Shown piece by piece: positions 53,026 through 63,689 of a stretch of DNA of 64,000 nucleotides (positions are counted from its first letter, which is position 1; every line of letters starts with the position of its first letter). A model generated the notes under the pieces. It searched no databases. It was not told the DNA's origin and was given only the letters and a program-made list of their open reading frames with translations. Source of the DNA: Diospyros lotus. Taxonomy: Eukaryota; Streptophyta; Magnoliopsida; Ericales; Ebenaceae. The stretch is taken from the NCBI RefSeq assembly GCF_014633365.1, contig NC_068351.1, positions 4,512,879 through 4,576,878 on the forward strand, given 5' to 3'. Made by a program: the position numbers and the translations under genes.

Positions 53026-53408
53026 TAAGTGTCAAATTGTTTGTGCTAGAACCTTCTTCGCATCCCTTGACTATTTTTTTCTTTGCAGACTCAAGCAGCT
53101 CAATGATCATATTTATTAATAATTAAATTTATTATTATATCTTGACAAGAATAATATCTTATAATAACATTCAAAAGACTTAATAAACTAGTTATTCACC
53201 TTTATTTTTTTTATGAAAAAAGTAACTTACTCTTCCAGAGGATCATGGTTCGATTATTTTCATGATGAAAGGGTTGAAGTACAAGGCTCATCGCTTTCAT
53301 AATTACGACTTCCTCCAGCTGAGTGTCAAAATAGACATCATCATATAGTTGATTGACTGAAAGATTAAGGGGATCTTTGAGCTTTAGGTGGAGTGACATG
53401 AGTTGAAA

Positions 53409-53412
<4 letters not shown>

Positions 53413-53457
<45 letters not shown>
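53413..53457. repeat. Poly-G tract (45 G)
   Basis: An uninterrupted run of 45 G between TTTA and TGTATTTGG. It is exceptionally long for a G homopolymer in a plant genome. Confidence 0.95.
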
Positions 53458-53458
<1 letters not shown>

Positions 53459-53459
53459 G

Positions 53460-56140
53460 TATTTGGTAAATTAGTTGAGTTGAAATAAATTTTAAAAATT
53501 AGTATTTGATAAATATTAGAGTTGAGAGGAATTAAAATAGTAAAATGACTAAAAATGATATAAAGTTAATCTTAAATATTATATATATAATAAAGAATAA
53601 AAAAATAAAAAAAAACTAAAAATCAATTTAGACGATAAATAAATTTTCAATTTGAACTAATTAAAATAATACTAATTTAAGTAAAATAACATCGTTGGTT
53701 TTCTTATCATTTTTTTCTCTATCTCTTTATAGATCTCGAAACAAATAATAAGGAAAAGTAACTAACGCGAAATAGATCTAAGAAAGCCTTTTGCCTTTCC
53801 AATTTTGGTGTGGCACTTTATCTTCCTTGTTTTGGCGTTTGACAATAATAGAATGACTATCATTTTTTTTCATCACATATTATGTTATTGTCGTCGTAAC
53901 TTTTGACTATTCTCAAATTCATAGATTTATAAAAAATGAAGGGTTTGTGCATTCAACTATTTTGTTGTTGTTGTCCAGTGCTAGAATGGGAGAGGCGAAG
54001 GTCATGCTAGAACTAGGAATGCAAAGGGGCCTTCCTTAGATTTACAAATTGCACTTGTTTTGTCATAGTCTCATGTTCCCATATTTGTAAAAGGCAAAGG
54101 GTTTGTGAGTTCAATTATTCCATCACCATCTAGCACCAAAACAAAAATAACAAAGGGCCACACTGGAACTGAGAAGGTGATGAGTTGAATTTCGGATAAT
54201 AATTATAATAGTTCTTCTAAATATGTAAACTATGCTTCTTCCATTGTCGTTAATATTTCATGTCTCTTGATCCCAAATATGCAAAAAGAAAAGAAGAGAG
54301 GACTGAAACGATGCCATTTTACTCAAAATAGCATTGTTTATAATTGGTCTCAATTGCAAGTTTATTTATAGTCTAGACTGGTCTTAGCTTTTATCATAAA
54401 AAAATAAAATTTATGTAGACTATTTATAAGATAAAATTAGAGTATTAAATGTTAAATATAAATACTTTACAGTATATATTAAATTCACATATCATATAAA
54501 ACACTGATATTAACAAAGAAGAAGAATACCTCTCAACTCCATAACGGCGATGAAAAACTTGTTTACAATGGCCAGCACAAATGCACTCCACCAAACCAAA
54601 TCTTCCTCTTTTTCTCTACTATTATGTCTTAGCCTTTTTTTTAATGGGAAGAAAATAGTGTAATAGATTGATTGATTAGAAAGAAGAGGGGAACTAGCTA
54701 TTGGGCCTACATTTATTCCACAAATCAATTATATATACAAATAGACCTAAGCCTAATAAGGTGCACCAAGTCCAATATCCAATCATGATCACATATAATT
54801 CATTTGGGTCTCCAGGCATTATTAAGTTATAGCCCAACTGACTTTTTCTTAAAAAATAAAATCCAATTAATATTACACACATAATAAAAAAATTCTAACA
54901 TTAAACTCAATCTCATTAAATTTACAAACTCAAATCACCGACCTCGACCAACCCTTGTGATTTATTTATGATTTACTAAATACTTAATTAGAATATTTAA
55001 ATCTCAACAAAACTTCTAAGTCAACTCACCCTTAAATTCAAAGCAAATGAACCCTAAGTGATTTTAGCGATGGACTAATGCAAGTCGACAAGTTAATTAG
55101 ATGAAGAAAACAACAGCCGACACGAATTAGACAGCTTTGATACTTTAGCTGACCTAATTATTGTTCCTCTAAAAATGAATGCCACGTCACCCTTTCCCTA
55201 TTAAATGATGAAAACAAGTTTCAGCAAAAATTATATTATAATAATATAATAATAATACTTATACACTTAATTTTAATATTTAATATTTGAAGTAATGGTC
55301 ATACATTAATATATTATATTATATGTAATATCAATATAAAATGTCACTCTAAATATTAAGATTGAGTTTTTAAATCATATTTCCAACAATAATAATAAGA
55401 AAAAAAAATGAAAAACAAGCTATTTTCACAAACACAAGTAATTGAAGAAAGCAAGGGAGTTTTTTTTTTGGTTAGAAGTTGAATTTTAGAAATGAAAAGA
55501 CAAATTTTAATTAATTTGCTTTACTTTTAAACTTAATTTGTTGCTGTTCGATTTAAATTTTCAAAATTTTGATATTTGATTTTTGGAATAATTGTAAGAT
55601 TATAATTAAGTTATTAACCAAATAGGCTGAAATAATCAAATTTATGATTATTTAAAAGAACAATAAATTTATGCTATTTACTAAATTGCCGCTTACATAA
55701 ACTTACTAAAACATCTTATAATAATCTTACTAAACCTTTTACTTACCAAATGAAAACTTACTAAACCATTTACATTTTGTTATTTTGAATAAAATAAAAT
55801 TATTTTAATTAATTTCAGTCATTAAATAAGTTAATTTATTTACAATTCCTACTAAATATATTTACTAATTTATTGTATTGGTTAATTTTTGTTAGGACTG
55901 CTAGGATTGGATTGCATATCTTCACACAAAATTAATTAAGAAAAAATTGACAGACAAAATTTAATTTTATCAATAATAGGATCGGACTTTTAGTTTGAAT
56001 TGTCAGTGTCGTTACACTGACGTGGCACGTCACATAAAACAACAAATATTAAAAATGATAAATATAAACATATGCACTTGTACAGATGTCAACCTAAATA
56101 TTTATCTTCAGAATGTTGTCATTCCCACTTCAAAATTTTC
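53460..56140. other. AT-rich spacer; no gene seen
   Basis: No coding region is supported. The sequence after the G tract (TTTGGTAAATTAGTTGAG and on) resembles MITE-type filler, but no paired end was found. Confidence 0.4.
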
Positions 56141-56143
56141 TAA

Positions 56144-56380
56144 TTACAGATATTTCTTTTCGCATTTAAGATAGGGGAGTGTGCTCTCTGTTTTATTGTT
56201 TTGAACTTTATTCCAAATTGGGTTTTTGATGATATTAACGCCACTCAACAGTATATCAAGATTCAAGAATCCGTTGGGACCATCCACTCCATATTTCTTC
56301 TCAACATCCTCTACTGCTAAGCCATCGCCGATGGAGCAGAAGCGGCTGGCCACCGTGTCCGGCGACAGCGGCCACTTTTT
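56144..56380 (-). pseudogene. Protein-like fragment of unknown origin
   Basis: An open frame that is GC-rich at its 5' side reads WPLSPDTVASRFCSIGDG, then LAVEDVEKKYGVDGPNGFLN and LDILLSGVNIIKNP, and stops at 56144. It looks like the middle or last exon of a real protein, but I do not recognise it. Upstream is a stop in frame and no convincing acceptor (only AAAAAAG before TGG). It may be a decayed gene piece or an exon of the minus-strand unit that starts near 61770. Neither is proven. Confidence 0.3.
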
Positions 56381-56619
56381 TCAGATTTTACTTTATATAT
56401 AATAACTATAACTACAATAATTATACGTATACAGTTAGTTCAAATAATCTGTAATTAAAATAAATTTAAAATTAAATATTACTATTCGTAAAATTAAAAA
56501 TTTGGAAAAAAAAAAAAAAAAAGAACCCACTTTTCCTGACCATTTAAATATTTTACAATCGTTTCCACTAATATAGTTAATTCAAAACTTCCATTAGTTC
56601 GGTTACATTGCAAATAAAT

Positions 56620-57340
56620 TCGATTACCAAACCCTCCACACATTCCGTCTAAGTGTTGGGCAAGAGGGTAGTGACTATGGGATAGGGGGATTATCATGGG
56701 GGTATGTGTAGACAAGCAACCAGTAACGAGGACAACTAAGTACCCATGGCTGGCACTTTGTGAGTAGAGACCCAAGTCGGGGAGCAGAGTCCGATCGGGT
56801 CATCGCTGAAGATCACGTTGATATGGAAGCATTTTGCCCATTTGACAAATGACGCAATTGAGAAGGTCATGCAACGATATGCGCGAGCATATATCATATG
56901 TATTGTCAAAGAAGTGCTGCTACCAAGCAAGTCTGCAGGCAATGCCCAACTAATATACTTTCCATTGCTCTGAGATCTCGACCACCACAGCAGATTCCTC
57001 TTGAAGTGCCGTATTGGTCAAGATCTCAGAGCAATGGTAAGTATATGAGTTGGGCCTGTCTGCAAGCTTAGCTTACTAGCAGCATTTCTTTAACAATGCA
57101 TAAGATATATGCTCCGAGCATACCCTTGCATGACTTTCCCAATTGTGTGGTAAAGCAACTACTTGGTAACTTAGTGGAACACTTGCAAAGCAACTACTCA
57201 CAAAGTGCCAACCATTGCTAGTCCGTTGTTCCCATATCTAACAACCCGTCTATCATAACCCCATATGATAACACACCCCCACGTCTTATAGCTTCACTAT
57301 CACCTCGCCAATCGTGAGATGGAAGGTGTGATAAGGGCAA
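56620..57340. repeat. Long inverted repeat (foldback), centre near 57000
   Basis: The arms are about 300 bp each and fold back on one another. The inner 40 bases match with three mismatches (56944-56983 against 57016-57055, a 32-base spacer), starting GCCCAACTAATATAC and containing CATTGCTCTGAGATCT. Outer parts still pair, for example TGGCACTTTGTGAGTAG (56750) with its reverse complement near 57203, but with more changes and gaps. It could be a foldback transposon or a hairpin small-RNA locus. Confidence 0.75.
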
Positions 57341-57768
57341 ATCCAACTTAAGCCCAACACCACCAGGTTTGTGGGTATAATAAAAACCAGTCCTACGGAA
57401 GCACGAGCTGATCCATGGTTGGTCAATGTGGGTGGATCTTTCCCCCACCCATACATCCTTCGATCAATACTTCTCCCATAGATACATAACGTGTCTCTGG
57501 ACGAGGCTGGCCACATACAGATCCCTGACAACATCCATAGTCCTGCCAAACACACGCAGAACACAAGATAAAGCATAAAAAGAAATACATAGAATAAATA
57601 AGTATAAACAAGGAATATGACAAGGCAACTTCGTATATAATAGACATGGTACAAATAATGAAAATAACGATGCTCCAAACACGGACACACTTTGAATGAC
57701 TTCCAGCGCTCTTAATATTATTCAAACATCAAAAACCTACTCTTAAGTCACAAAATTCAGTCCTAAGC

Positions 57769-60650
57769 TGATCATTCTTGTTAATGTGTGAAGTCAAAAA
57801 AATGTTATAAGTGGACAAGAAACAGATCAACAAACTTCAACGCAGTTCAAAAAGTGCATGGCCAGTCTAAAACAGGGAAAAGAGATCCGTTCAAAAACTG
57901 TACCAACAACACTCATTCATGTGCCTTGCATAAATTTATCATATCTTGAATTAAATAGACACAAAACAAAATACATGCAAGAAATAGCAAAATTTTAATA
58001 ACACGAAAAGAAATAAAGAAAGAGATTTCTTAGAACTTTCTAGTTAAGAAATACAAATAATAATTAGCCAAAAAAAAGGAACCATCAACAAGACTTCCAT
58101 TCAACATAACATAACAAAAAGAGACATTACAACAAGAGAACGACCAGGTTTCAAACTGGGGATTTGGGGTTTTAACAACAGATGGGTTAAATTGTTTCGG
58201 TGAATAAAGATAGTTCATGACACAAGTGGGCTTTATAAGAGCCCAATACGTTTGACACAGAAAATATTTCTAAGCCTCTGTATGCAATTCCTCATGCCAA
58301 GATGGGTTATATACGAGAAATATAACCGCTTGAGCCACAAGCGGTTATATGTTGTCGTTGCCATGCCAGCTGGTTTGCCCATGTGGCATATGGCATAGCA
58401 AGCCCAATCCAAAATTGGTAATATTTTAAAAAGAATCCGATTCTGGTAATATTTTATTAAAATAATATTATTTTTAAAAATAAAAAAACTCACAGAAAAC
58501 GATTTCCTATCTTTTCAAGTTGGCTTGGACAAAAAGAAGAAAACACCTTAGAATGCTCTCATCTCTTCAATTTGTTTCAAACTACAATAAACCCCACCTG
58601 TAATTTACCACTCTAAGAGATGAAAATTTATCATTATCACTAACAGTAAACCCATGTCTACAAAACATTTAAATATGATACTTACCTCACAGAAGTCATC
58701 TTAGCTTTGAACCCAAATGCAAGATGGAATCATCAAAGTTGTTAGTGCAATGTGAGCCTTTCACTCTGCCATGCTTTTTGTGACTGCAATGCATCTTGCT
58801 GCATATAGTGTTCTCCCTGTAACCCCATTAACAGGCACTTTATGAAGAAGAGAGAGAAGAATAAAATGGAGCTGTATCAAAAAAAAAAAAAAACAAAGAT
58901 ATTTCAAACTATGCATATACAAATACAGTTAATGCATTAAAGATGTGTATGTTGATCATTCTTGTTAATGTATGTTATACCTAGGGTCACTGGAACAGTT
59001 TTCTTGGACAAAAATTATGCCACACACAATCTCACACACATGAATTTGATCTTAAGAATAGATTCAATGAATTCAACAGAAAGGATAAACAGAAACAGAA
59101 TTAAAATAAACAAGAAACAGAAACACAAACCACGAACACCAGATTTTATCCTGGTTCGGATTGCCTTTTTGGACAACCCTACATCCAGTCTTGAACCCCC
59201 TCGAGCAGCCTTCTTTATTCAAAGAATAATCAGTTACACAGTTGAATTCTCTCCCTTCTATTCCCGAGTACACCAAGCCTTCGCCCCAAGATTACAAAGC
59301 AATCAAACTCTAGCCTCTCTCTAGCAATCAGTACCTTACAAATAGAAAACTGAGAACTCTCTCTCACTCGCTACCCCTTTGCCCTCTATTTATAATAGTG
59401 GGTGGATATTCCAATGAAGATTATTAAATATTTACAGTTTAACCCCCCACCTATCACTAATTACAACATGGGATATAAACTTTTATTTAATTCTTCATTG
59501 GCCTTCAAATAAACTACTATAACTGATCTTCTTATCCTATACTCTAGACAACTTTTAACAATGTACTTAGTCAAAAAATGTTATTTTAGTGGACACGAAA
59601 CAGTTCAAAAACTGCGCCAAAAACACTCATTCATGTGCCCTGCATAAATTTATCATACCTTGAATCAACTAGACAAAATAAAATATATGCAAGAAATAGT
59701 AAAATTTTTAAAACATGAAAAGAAATAAGGAGGTTTTATTATAAAATTCTAGAAAGAAATACAAATAACAATTAGCATAAAAAAAAAATGAACCATCAAC
59801 AAGACTTCCACTCAACATAATGTAATAAAATTAGAAATTACAACAAGAAAAAGATCCGGTTTGAAATTGGGATTTTGGGTTTTAACAACAGATGGGTTAT
59901 ACACAAATATTTCAGTGAATAAAGATAATTCATGGCACAAGCAGGCTTTGTAAGAGCCCAATATGTCCAACCCAGAGAAAAAATTCTAAGTATCAGCTAC
60001 AATTCCTCATGCCAAGATGGTTATATATAAGAAACATAACCACTTGAGGCGGTTATATGTCAACATTGTCATGCCAGCCAGTTTGCCCACATGGCATAAG
60101 GCGTAGCAAGTCCAATAAAAAATTGGTAATATTTTAAAAAGAATCCTATTTTGGTAATATTTTATTAAAATCCTATTACTTTGAAAAAACCAAAAAACTC
60201 ACAGAACATGTTTTCCAATCTTTTCAAGTTGGCTTGGACAAAAAGAAGAAAACACCTTAGAATGCTACAATCTCTTCAATTTGTTTCAAACTATAATAAA
60301 CCCCACCTGTATGGCTATAATCCTGCTGTATGTAATCAATACTAATTCACCACTCTGAGATGAAAATTTATCATTCTCACTAACAATAAACCCATGTCTA
60401 CAAAACATTTAAATATGATACTTACCTCACAGAAGTCATCTTGGCTTTGAACCCAAATGCAAGATGGAATCGTCAAATTTGTTGGGAGCAATGTGAGCAT
60501 TTCACTTTACCATGCTTTTTGCAACTGCAACGCATTGTGCGTATGGTGGTCTCCCTGTAACCCCATTAACAAGCACTATATGAAGAAGAGAAAGAGAGGA
60601 ATGAAATGGAGTTGCAAAAAAAAAAAAAAAAGATATTTCAAACTATGCAG
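57769..60650. repeat. Tandem duplication of about 1.2 kb; second copy split by a solo LTR
   Basis: Copy 1 runs from about 57769 to 58950 and copy 2 from about 58954 to 60650 (excluding the LTR at 58973-59560). Both start GATCATTCTTGTTAATGT and share long stretches, for example CTTACCTCACAGAAGTCATC at 58681 and 60421. On the minus strand each copy carries the same splice-donor-like site, CTTCTGTGAG|GTAAG, at the same place, so an exon-like piece may be duplicated. Confidence 0.85.
58973..59560 (-). mobile_element. Solo LTR, 588 bp, TSD ATGTA
   Basis: It starts TGTTATAC and ends TTTTAACA, with short inverted ends TGTTA/TAACA. ATGTA flanks it at 58968-58972 and 59561-59565. On the minus strand a TATA-like site (ATTATAAATAGAGG, about 59385-59398) and a GAATAAAG signal (about 59215-59222) give the orientation. 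Size and composition suit a Ty1/copia LTR. It split the second copy of the tandem duplication, so it is younger than that duplication. Confidence 0.88.
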
Positions 60651-60659
60651 GCACAAATA

Positions 60660-61515
60660 CCTCCAGCAAGCAAAATTCACAGGCCACGTTTTCTTCCATT
60701 TTCCACATAGGCAGTCAATGTCATTACTTAAACCACAAAAATAGTTGGAGCGGTAAGGGTTTTACAAATTGAAACAATTTAAGAAGTTTAATTTGACTAT
60801 TAAAAAAAGACCAATTTTAAAGTTGAAAACAAGGTCAAAGGTCTGTATTTTTTCTGGTAGTTTACCTAAAATTTATGACACTTCTAATATGATAAAAAAA
60901 ATCAAAAGGAAATTGATGTTGCATTCCATGTCAAGATATTCTTTGAAATTAATTTTTCTCTTTTTTAAAAAAAGGATGCTTAAAGCGATATGGTTTATTA
61001 TTTTATTAACTGATTAGGAAATAAAAAACACAATTCCAGGGACTTGTAAGCATACAAAAGTATACGTTTTACATTATTTTCATACAATAAATAATAAATC
61101 TACGAAAATATGACTAAGCGAATACTCACGGAAAGGGCTTAACTCCATTTGTAGAAATGCACCACAAAAATAAAAAGCACCTTAATTAGTTTATCATAAA
61201 TCATCCGCTAAAGCTTCATTTTGATATAGAAAACACCAATCACCAAGCAACATCCAATGTTCTCAGAAGATAACCGAAGCAAAATAGCTATACTAATAAA
61301 ATACAAAAGAAAATGTAGCAAGAGCGAACAGATTTGATCATTTATGCAAATATGCATGCAACAGACAGATCGAGACGAAGAATTCAGTCGACAGCCCTAG
61401 ATAGCAACATTTAACAGTTGGAAGGATTGAGAGACACAAGATCCAAACAAACGGACATGATAAAGAAGAAATGAGATAATCCAAAACAGAGAGGAAGAGA
61501 ATCAGATAGACAAAC
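60660..61515. other. Spacer or first intron of the minus-strand unit; no coding seen
   Basis: AT-rich sequence between the duplicated block and the exon that ends at 61520. A minus-strand donor-like site (GCTGGAG|GTATTT) occurs near 60661. No coding frame with family features was found. Confidence 0.4.
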
Positions 61516-61519
61516 TTAC

Positions 61520-61775
61520 CTTTCGCCAGATTGAGGTCGATCTCTGGTTGAGAAAGTTCGTCGGGGTGAGATTTGCCTGACCGAGAGGAGAAATGAGGAC
61601 TCAACCGGAGAGTTCGTATTGCAGCTTTCTTGACATAGATTCCGATAATGCGATATTAGAGGACGGACACCGCGGCGAATTGAGAAAAGGAAAGAAGCTT
61701 CGTGAATTTGTGCTCGACAGAATGTCTCTTTCGTCGAATAAAATTAGGGCGCTCACTTGTGGAGAATATTATGTT
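61520..61775 (-). other. Putative first exon (5' UTR) of an unidentified gene
   Basis: On the minus strand, sequence of leader type runs down to a strong donor, GCGAAAG|GTAAGT, at 61520. It lies just below a TATA box. The only ATG read here begins an 11-codon frame (61601-61636, MSRKLQYELSG, then stop), a possible uORF. The rest of the gene must lie in the spacer and duplicated block below or beyond; I could not identify it. Confidence 0.5.
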
Positions 61776-61797
61776 ATTTGTTCTCTCACTCTAGGTC

Positions 61798-61966
61798 CTT
61801 TTATATTCGCCAATGTCCCCTAAAATATTAAAAATTTCATTAGGGTTTACAATCGATTTGTTGACGGGGCTTGCAATGTTGGGCTGGACATTGGTGAATT
61901 GGGCTTGATATTTTGAAGGCCTCCCTGGTTGGGTTTATATTGCCAAATTGGGCCATGTTGTGGGCC
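61798..61966 (-). promoter_or_regulatory. Promoter with TATA box, telo-box and site II motifs
   Basis: TATAAAAG on the minus strand lies at 61798-61805 and a telo-box (AAACCCTAA, minus strand) at 61840-61848. Four TGGGCY motifs follow on the plus strand at 61880, 61900, 61949 and 61961. Telo-box plus site II is the usual pattern of plant ribosomal-protein and other growth-linked housekeeping promoters. The target gene is not identified. Confidence 0.6.
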
Positions 61967-62062
61967 CGAGTTCCAGATGCATGGCTAGTTTATACAATAT
62001 ATCTATCTATTCAAGTTGGACTATATATGTTCACGGCAAGCACCTTCTAGCTCAACATGGGC

Positions 62063-62101
62063 GAGGCTGAGGCTGAGGCTGAGGCTGAGGCTGAGGCTGA
62101 G
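62063..62101. repeat. (GAGGCT)n hexanucleotide array
   Basis: About six and a half perfect GAGGCT units, followed by GACGTGAC. Confidence 0.95.
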
Positions 62102-62109
62102 TGACGTGA

Positions 62110-62610
62110 CAGAATGTTGAGATTATCATGTGGCTACGTAATAACAAGAGAAGGGCAAAGAAGGCAAACCACATTGGCAGAAGGACTATGAACAGAAGAA
62201 GAAAAACTTAATTAGAAATTCTATTTGCACCCTTTTTTTTTTTTTTGGCACCGCAATCTAAAATATTTTTAAAATATTTTGCGCGTTTACTCACTTTTTT
62301 TACAACAATTGCGACAGCCATTTTACTCACCCACAACTATAACTGAATATCGCACAATCATTATTATTTAACACCAACTATTACACAATCACTATTATTC
62401 AACACCAAACATTGCTCAGGCCAGATCTCCCCGCCATAACCAATTACTAGTTACTATTAGCGATAGAAAATTATTATCCACTATTATTTACGTATTCTAG
62501 CGAGAAACAACACAATTTATAATATTTATCATTAGTTAAATCACATAATTTATATATAAATACATGAGGGATGAATTAAAAAAATAAGATTAATTAAAAA
62601 ATAAAAAATA
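62110..62610. other. AT-rich spacer; no gene seen
   Basis: No coding region. Two related phrases, ATTATTTAACACCAACTATT (from about 62362) and ATTATTCAACACCAAACATT (from about 62394), form a short local repeat. Confidence 0.5.
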
Positions 62611-62613
62611 TGC

Positions 62614-62960
62614 CTTGAAACCCCAAACCTCAAGATTCGAGGGTTCGAGGCTAGTAGATGTCCCCGAACCCTAAGGTTCAGGGGATGGGAGATGCCCCGA
62701 ACCTCGGGGTTCAGGGTGGGGATGCCTCCGAACCCCGAGGTTCGGGGGCTAAGGGATACCCCGAACCTCGGGGTTCTGGGTGTTCGAGGAACCCCGAATC
62801 TCAGGGTTCAATAAGCATCTCGAATTCATAGATTCGAAAAAAATCAATTTTTTCGAAGTCATGAGTTCGGAAAAAATCATTTTTTCCGAAACTATAAATT
62901 TAGGAGAATGCAATTCTCCTAAACCCTGATTCGGGAGAATGTAATTCTCTTAAATTCAAT
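62614..62960. repeat. Tandem array of hairpin units, period about 33 bp
   Basis: GAACC or a variant starts at 62666, 62699, 62730, 62763 and 62796 (spacing 33, 31, 33, 33), each followed by a 4-base loop or a few bases more and then GGTTC. Units continue, increasingly diverged and AT-rich, as GAATTC...GATTCG (62822), CGAAGTC...GAGTTCG (62855) and GAAAC (62888). Stem bases change together in several units, so pairing tends to be kept. Confidence 0.8.
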
Positions 62961-63053
62961 TATATAACATATTATATAATTAATATAATGTTAACATATA
63001 TTAATTGAATTCGGAGGTTCGGAGAATTGCATTCTCCCCAAATGTATATAAAA

Positions 63054-63105
63054 TATTATACTATTACCTGTATATAATATATTATATACAGGTAATAGTA
63101 TAATA
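63054..63105. repeat. Perfect 52-bp palindrome
   Basis: Two 26-base arms with no spacer, centred between 63079 and 63080, containing ATTACCTG and its complement CAGGTAAT. It is mostly A/T. Just to its left, sequence around 62930-63040 forms a looser inverted repeat (GAGAATGTAATTCTC against GAGAATTGCATTCTC). Confidence 0.95.
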
Positions 63106-63109
63106 TACA

Positions 63110-63640
63110 TATATATATATAATAATTTTATATATAAATTATTTCAAATGTATATAAATTATTTTGAATCATCATGTCCCGAATCTTGGATTAATATTAT
63201 ATTTATTTTTTCTTGACTTAATGTTATTTTAATTCTAATTTTAATTTTTTTTGAGTTAAATGCAAATCGTAATAAAATTATGTTTATTTTTATTTCTTTA
63301 AAATTTATGATATTTTGTCATAAATTAAATAAAATAAAATTAAATAAAATCTAATAGTAAATACTAAAATAAAATATTATTACAAATAATTTAATGTACG
63401 TTGAAAAGTTATAATTATAATAATACAACAAATAACAACAAATAATTCTAACAAAAAAAAGGAGAAGAGGATTTGATGCGCGCGAGATGTCTTTTTTGAG
63501 GATAATATTTAGAGGATATATTTGGAATAAAAATAGTTATAAAAAATAATAAATATGATTATAAATAATAAAATTTAATATTTTACTTTACACTAATTGC
63601 GAAGTGAAAATCGTATGGTCATAAATAAAATTTTCCAAAC
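63110..63640. other. AT-rich spacer; no gene seen
   Basis: Extremely AT-rich, low-complexity sequence before the retrotransposon remnant. No primer-binding site or LTR end was recognised. Confidence 0.4.
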
Positions 63641-63689
63641 TTCATCCCGAGAGCAAATTGAGGAAGTTAGCCGCCCGCAATGGAGAAGG

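Larger units (their letters stand above)
49440..53150 (+). mobile_element. Old LTR-like sequence split by two later insertions
   Basis: Joining 49440-49673, 52176-52370 and 53029-53150 gives an LTR-like order: AGGAGTCCCACA, then a TATA site (TTTATAAATAGG, about 52274), then ATTACTCTCAATGTCTGACTT, then, after the MITE, AAGTGTC and TTTGTGC. The TCTGACTTAAG...GTC pattern is usual in the R/U5 part of some plant LTRs. Its outer ends were not fixed. Confidence 0.45.

Noticed and set aside
57286..57725. Overlapping minus-strand frames of 74-134 codons, hydrophobic
   Set aside because: Three frames overlap, none has family features, and they sit beside the foldback arm.
62039..62101. CRISPR-like or regulatory repeat array
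   Set aside because: It is a plain GAGGCT hexanucleotide microsatellite without spacers.
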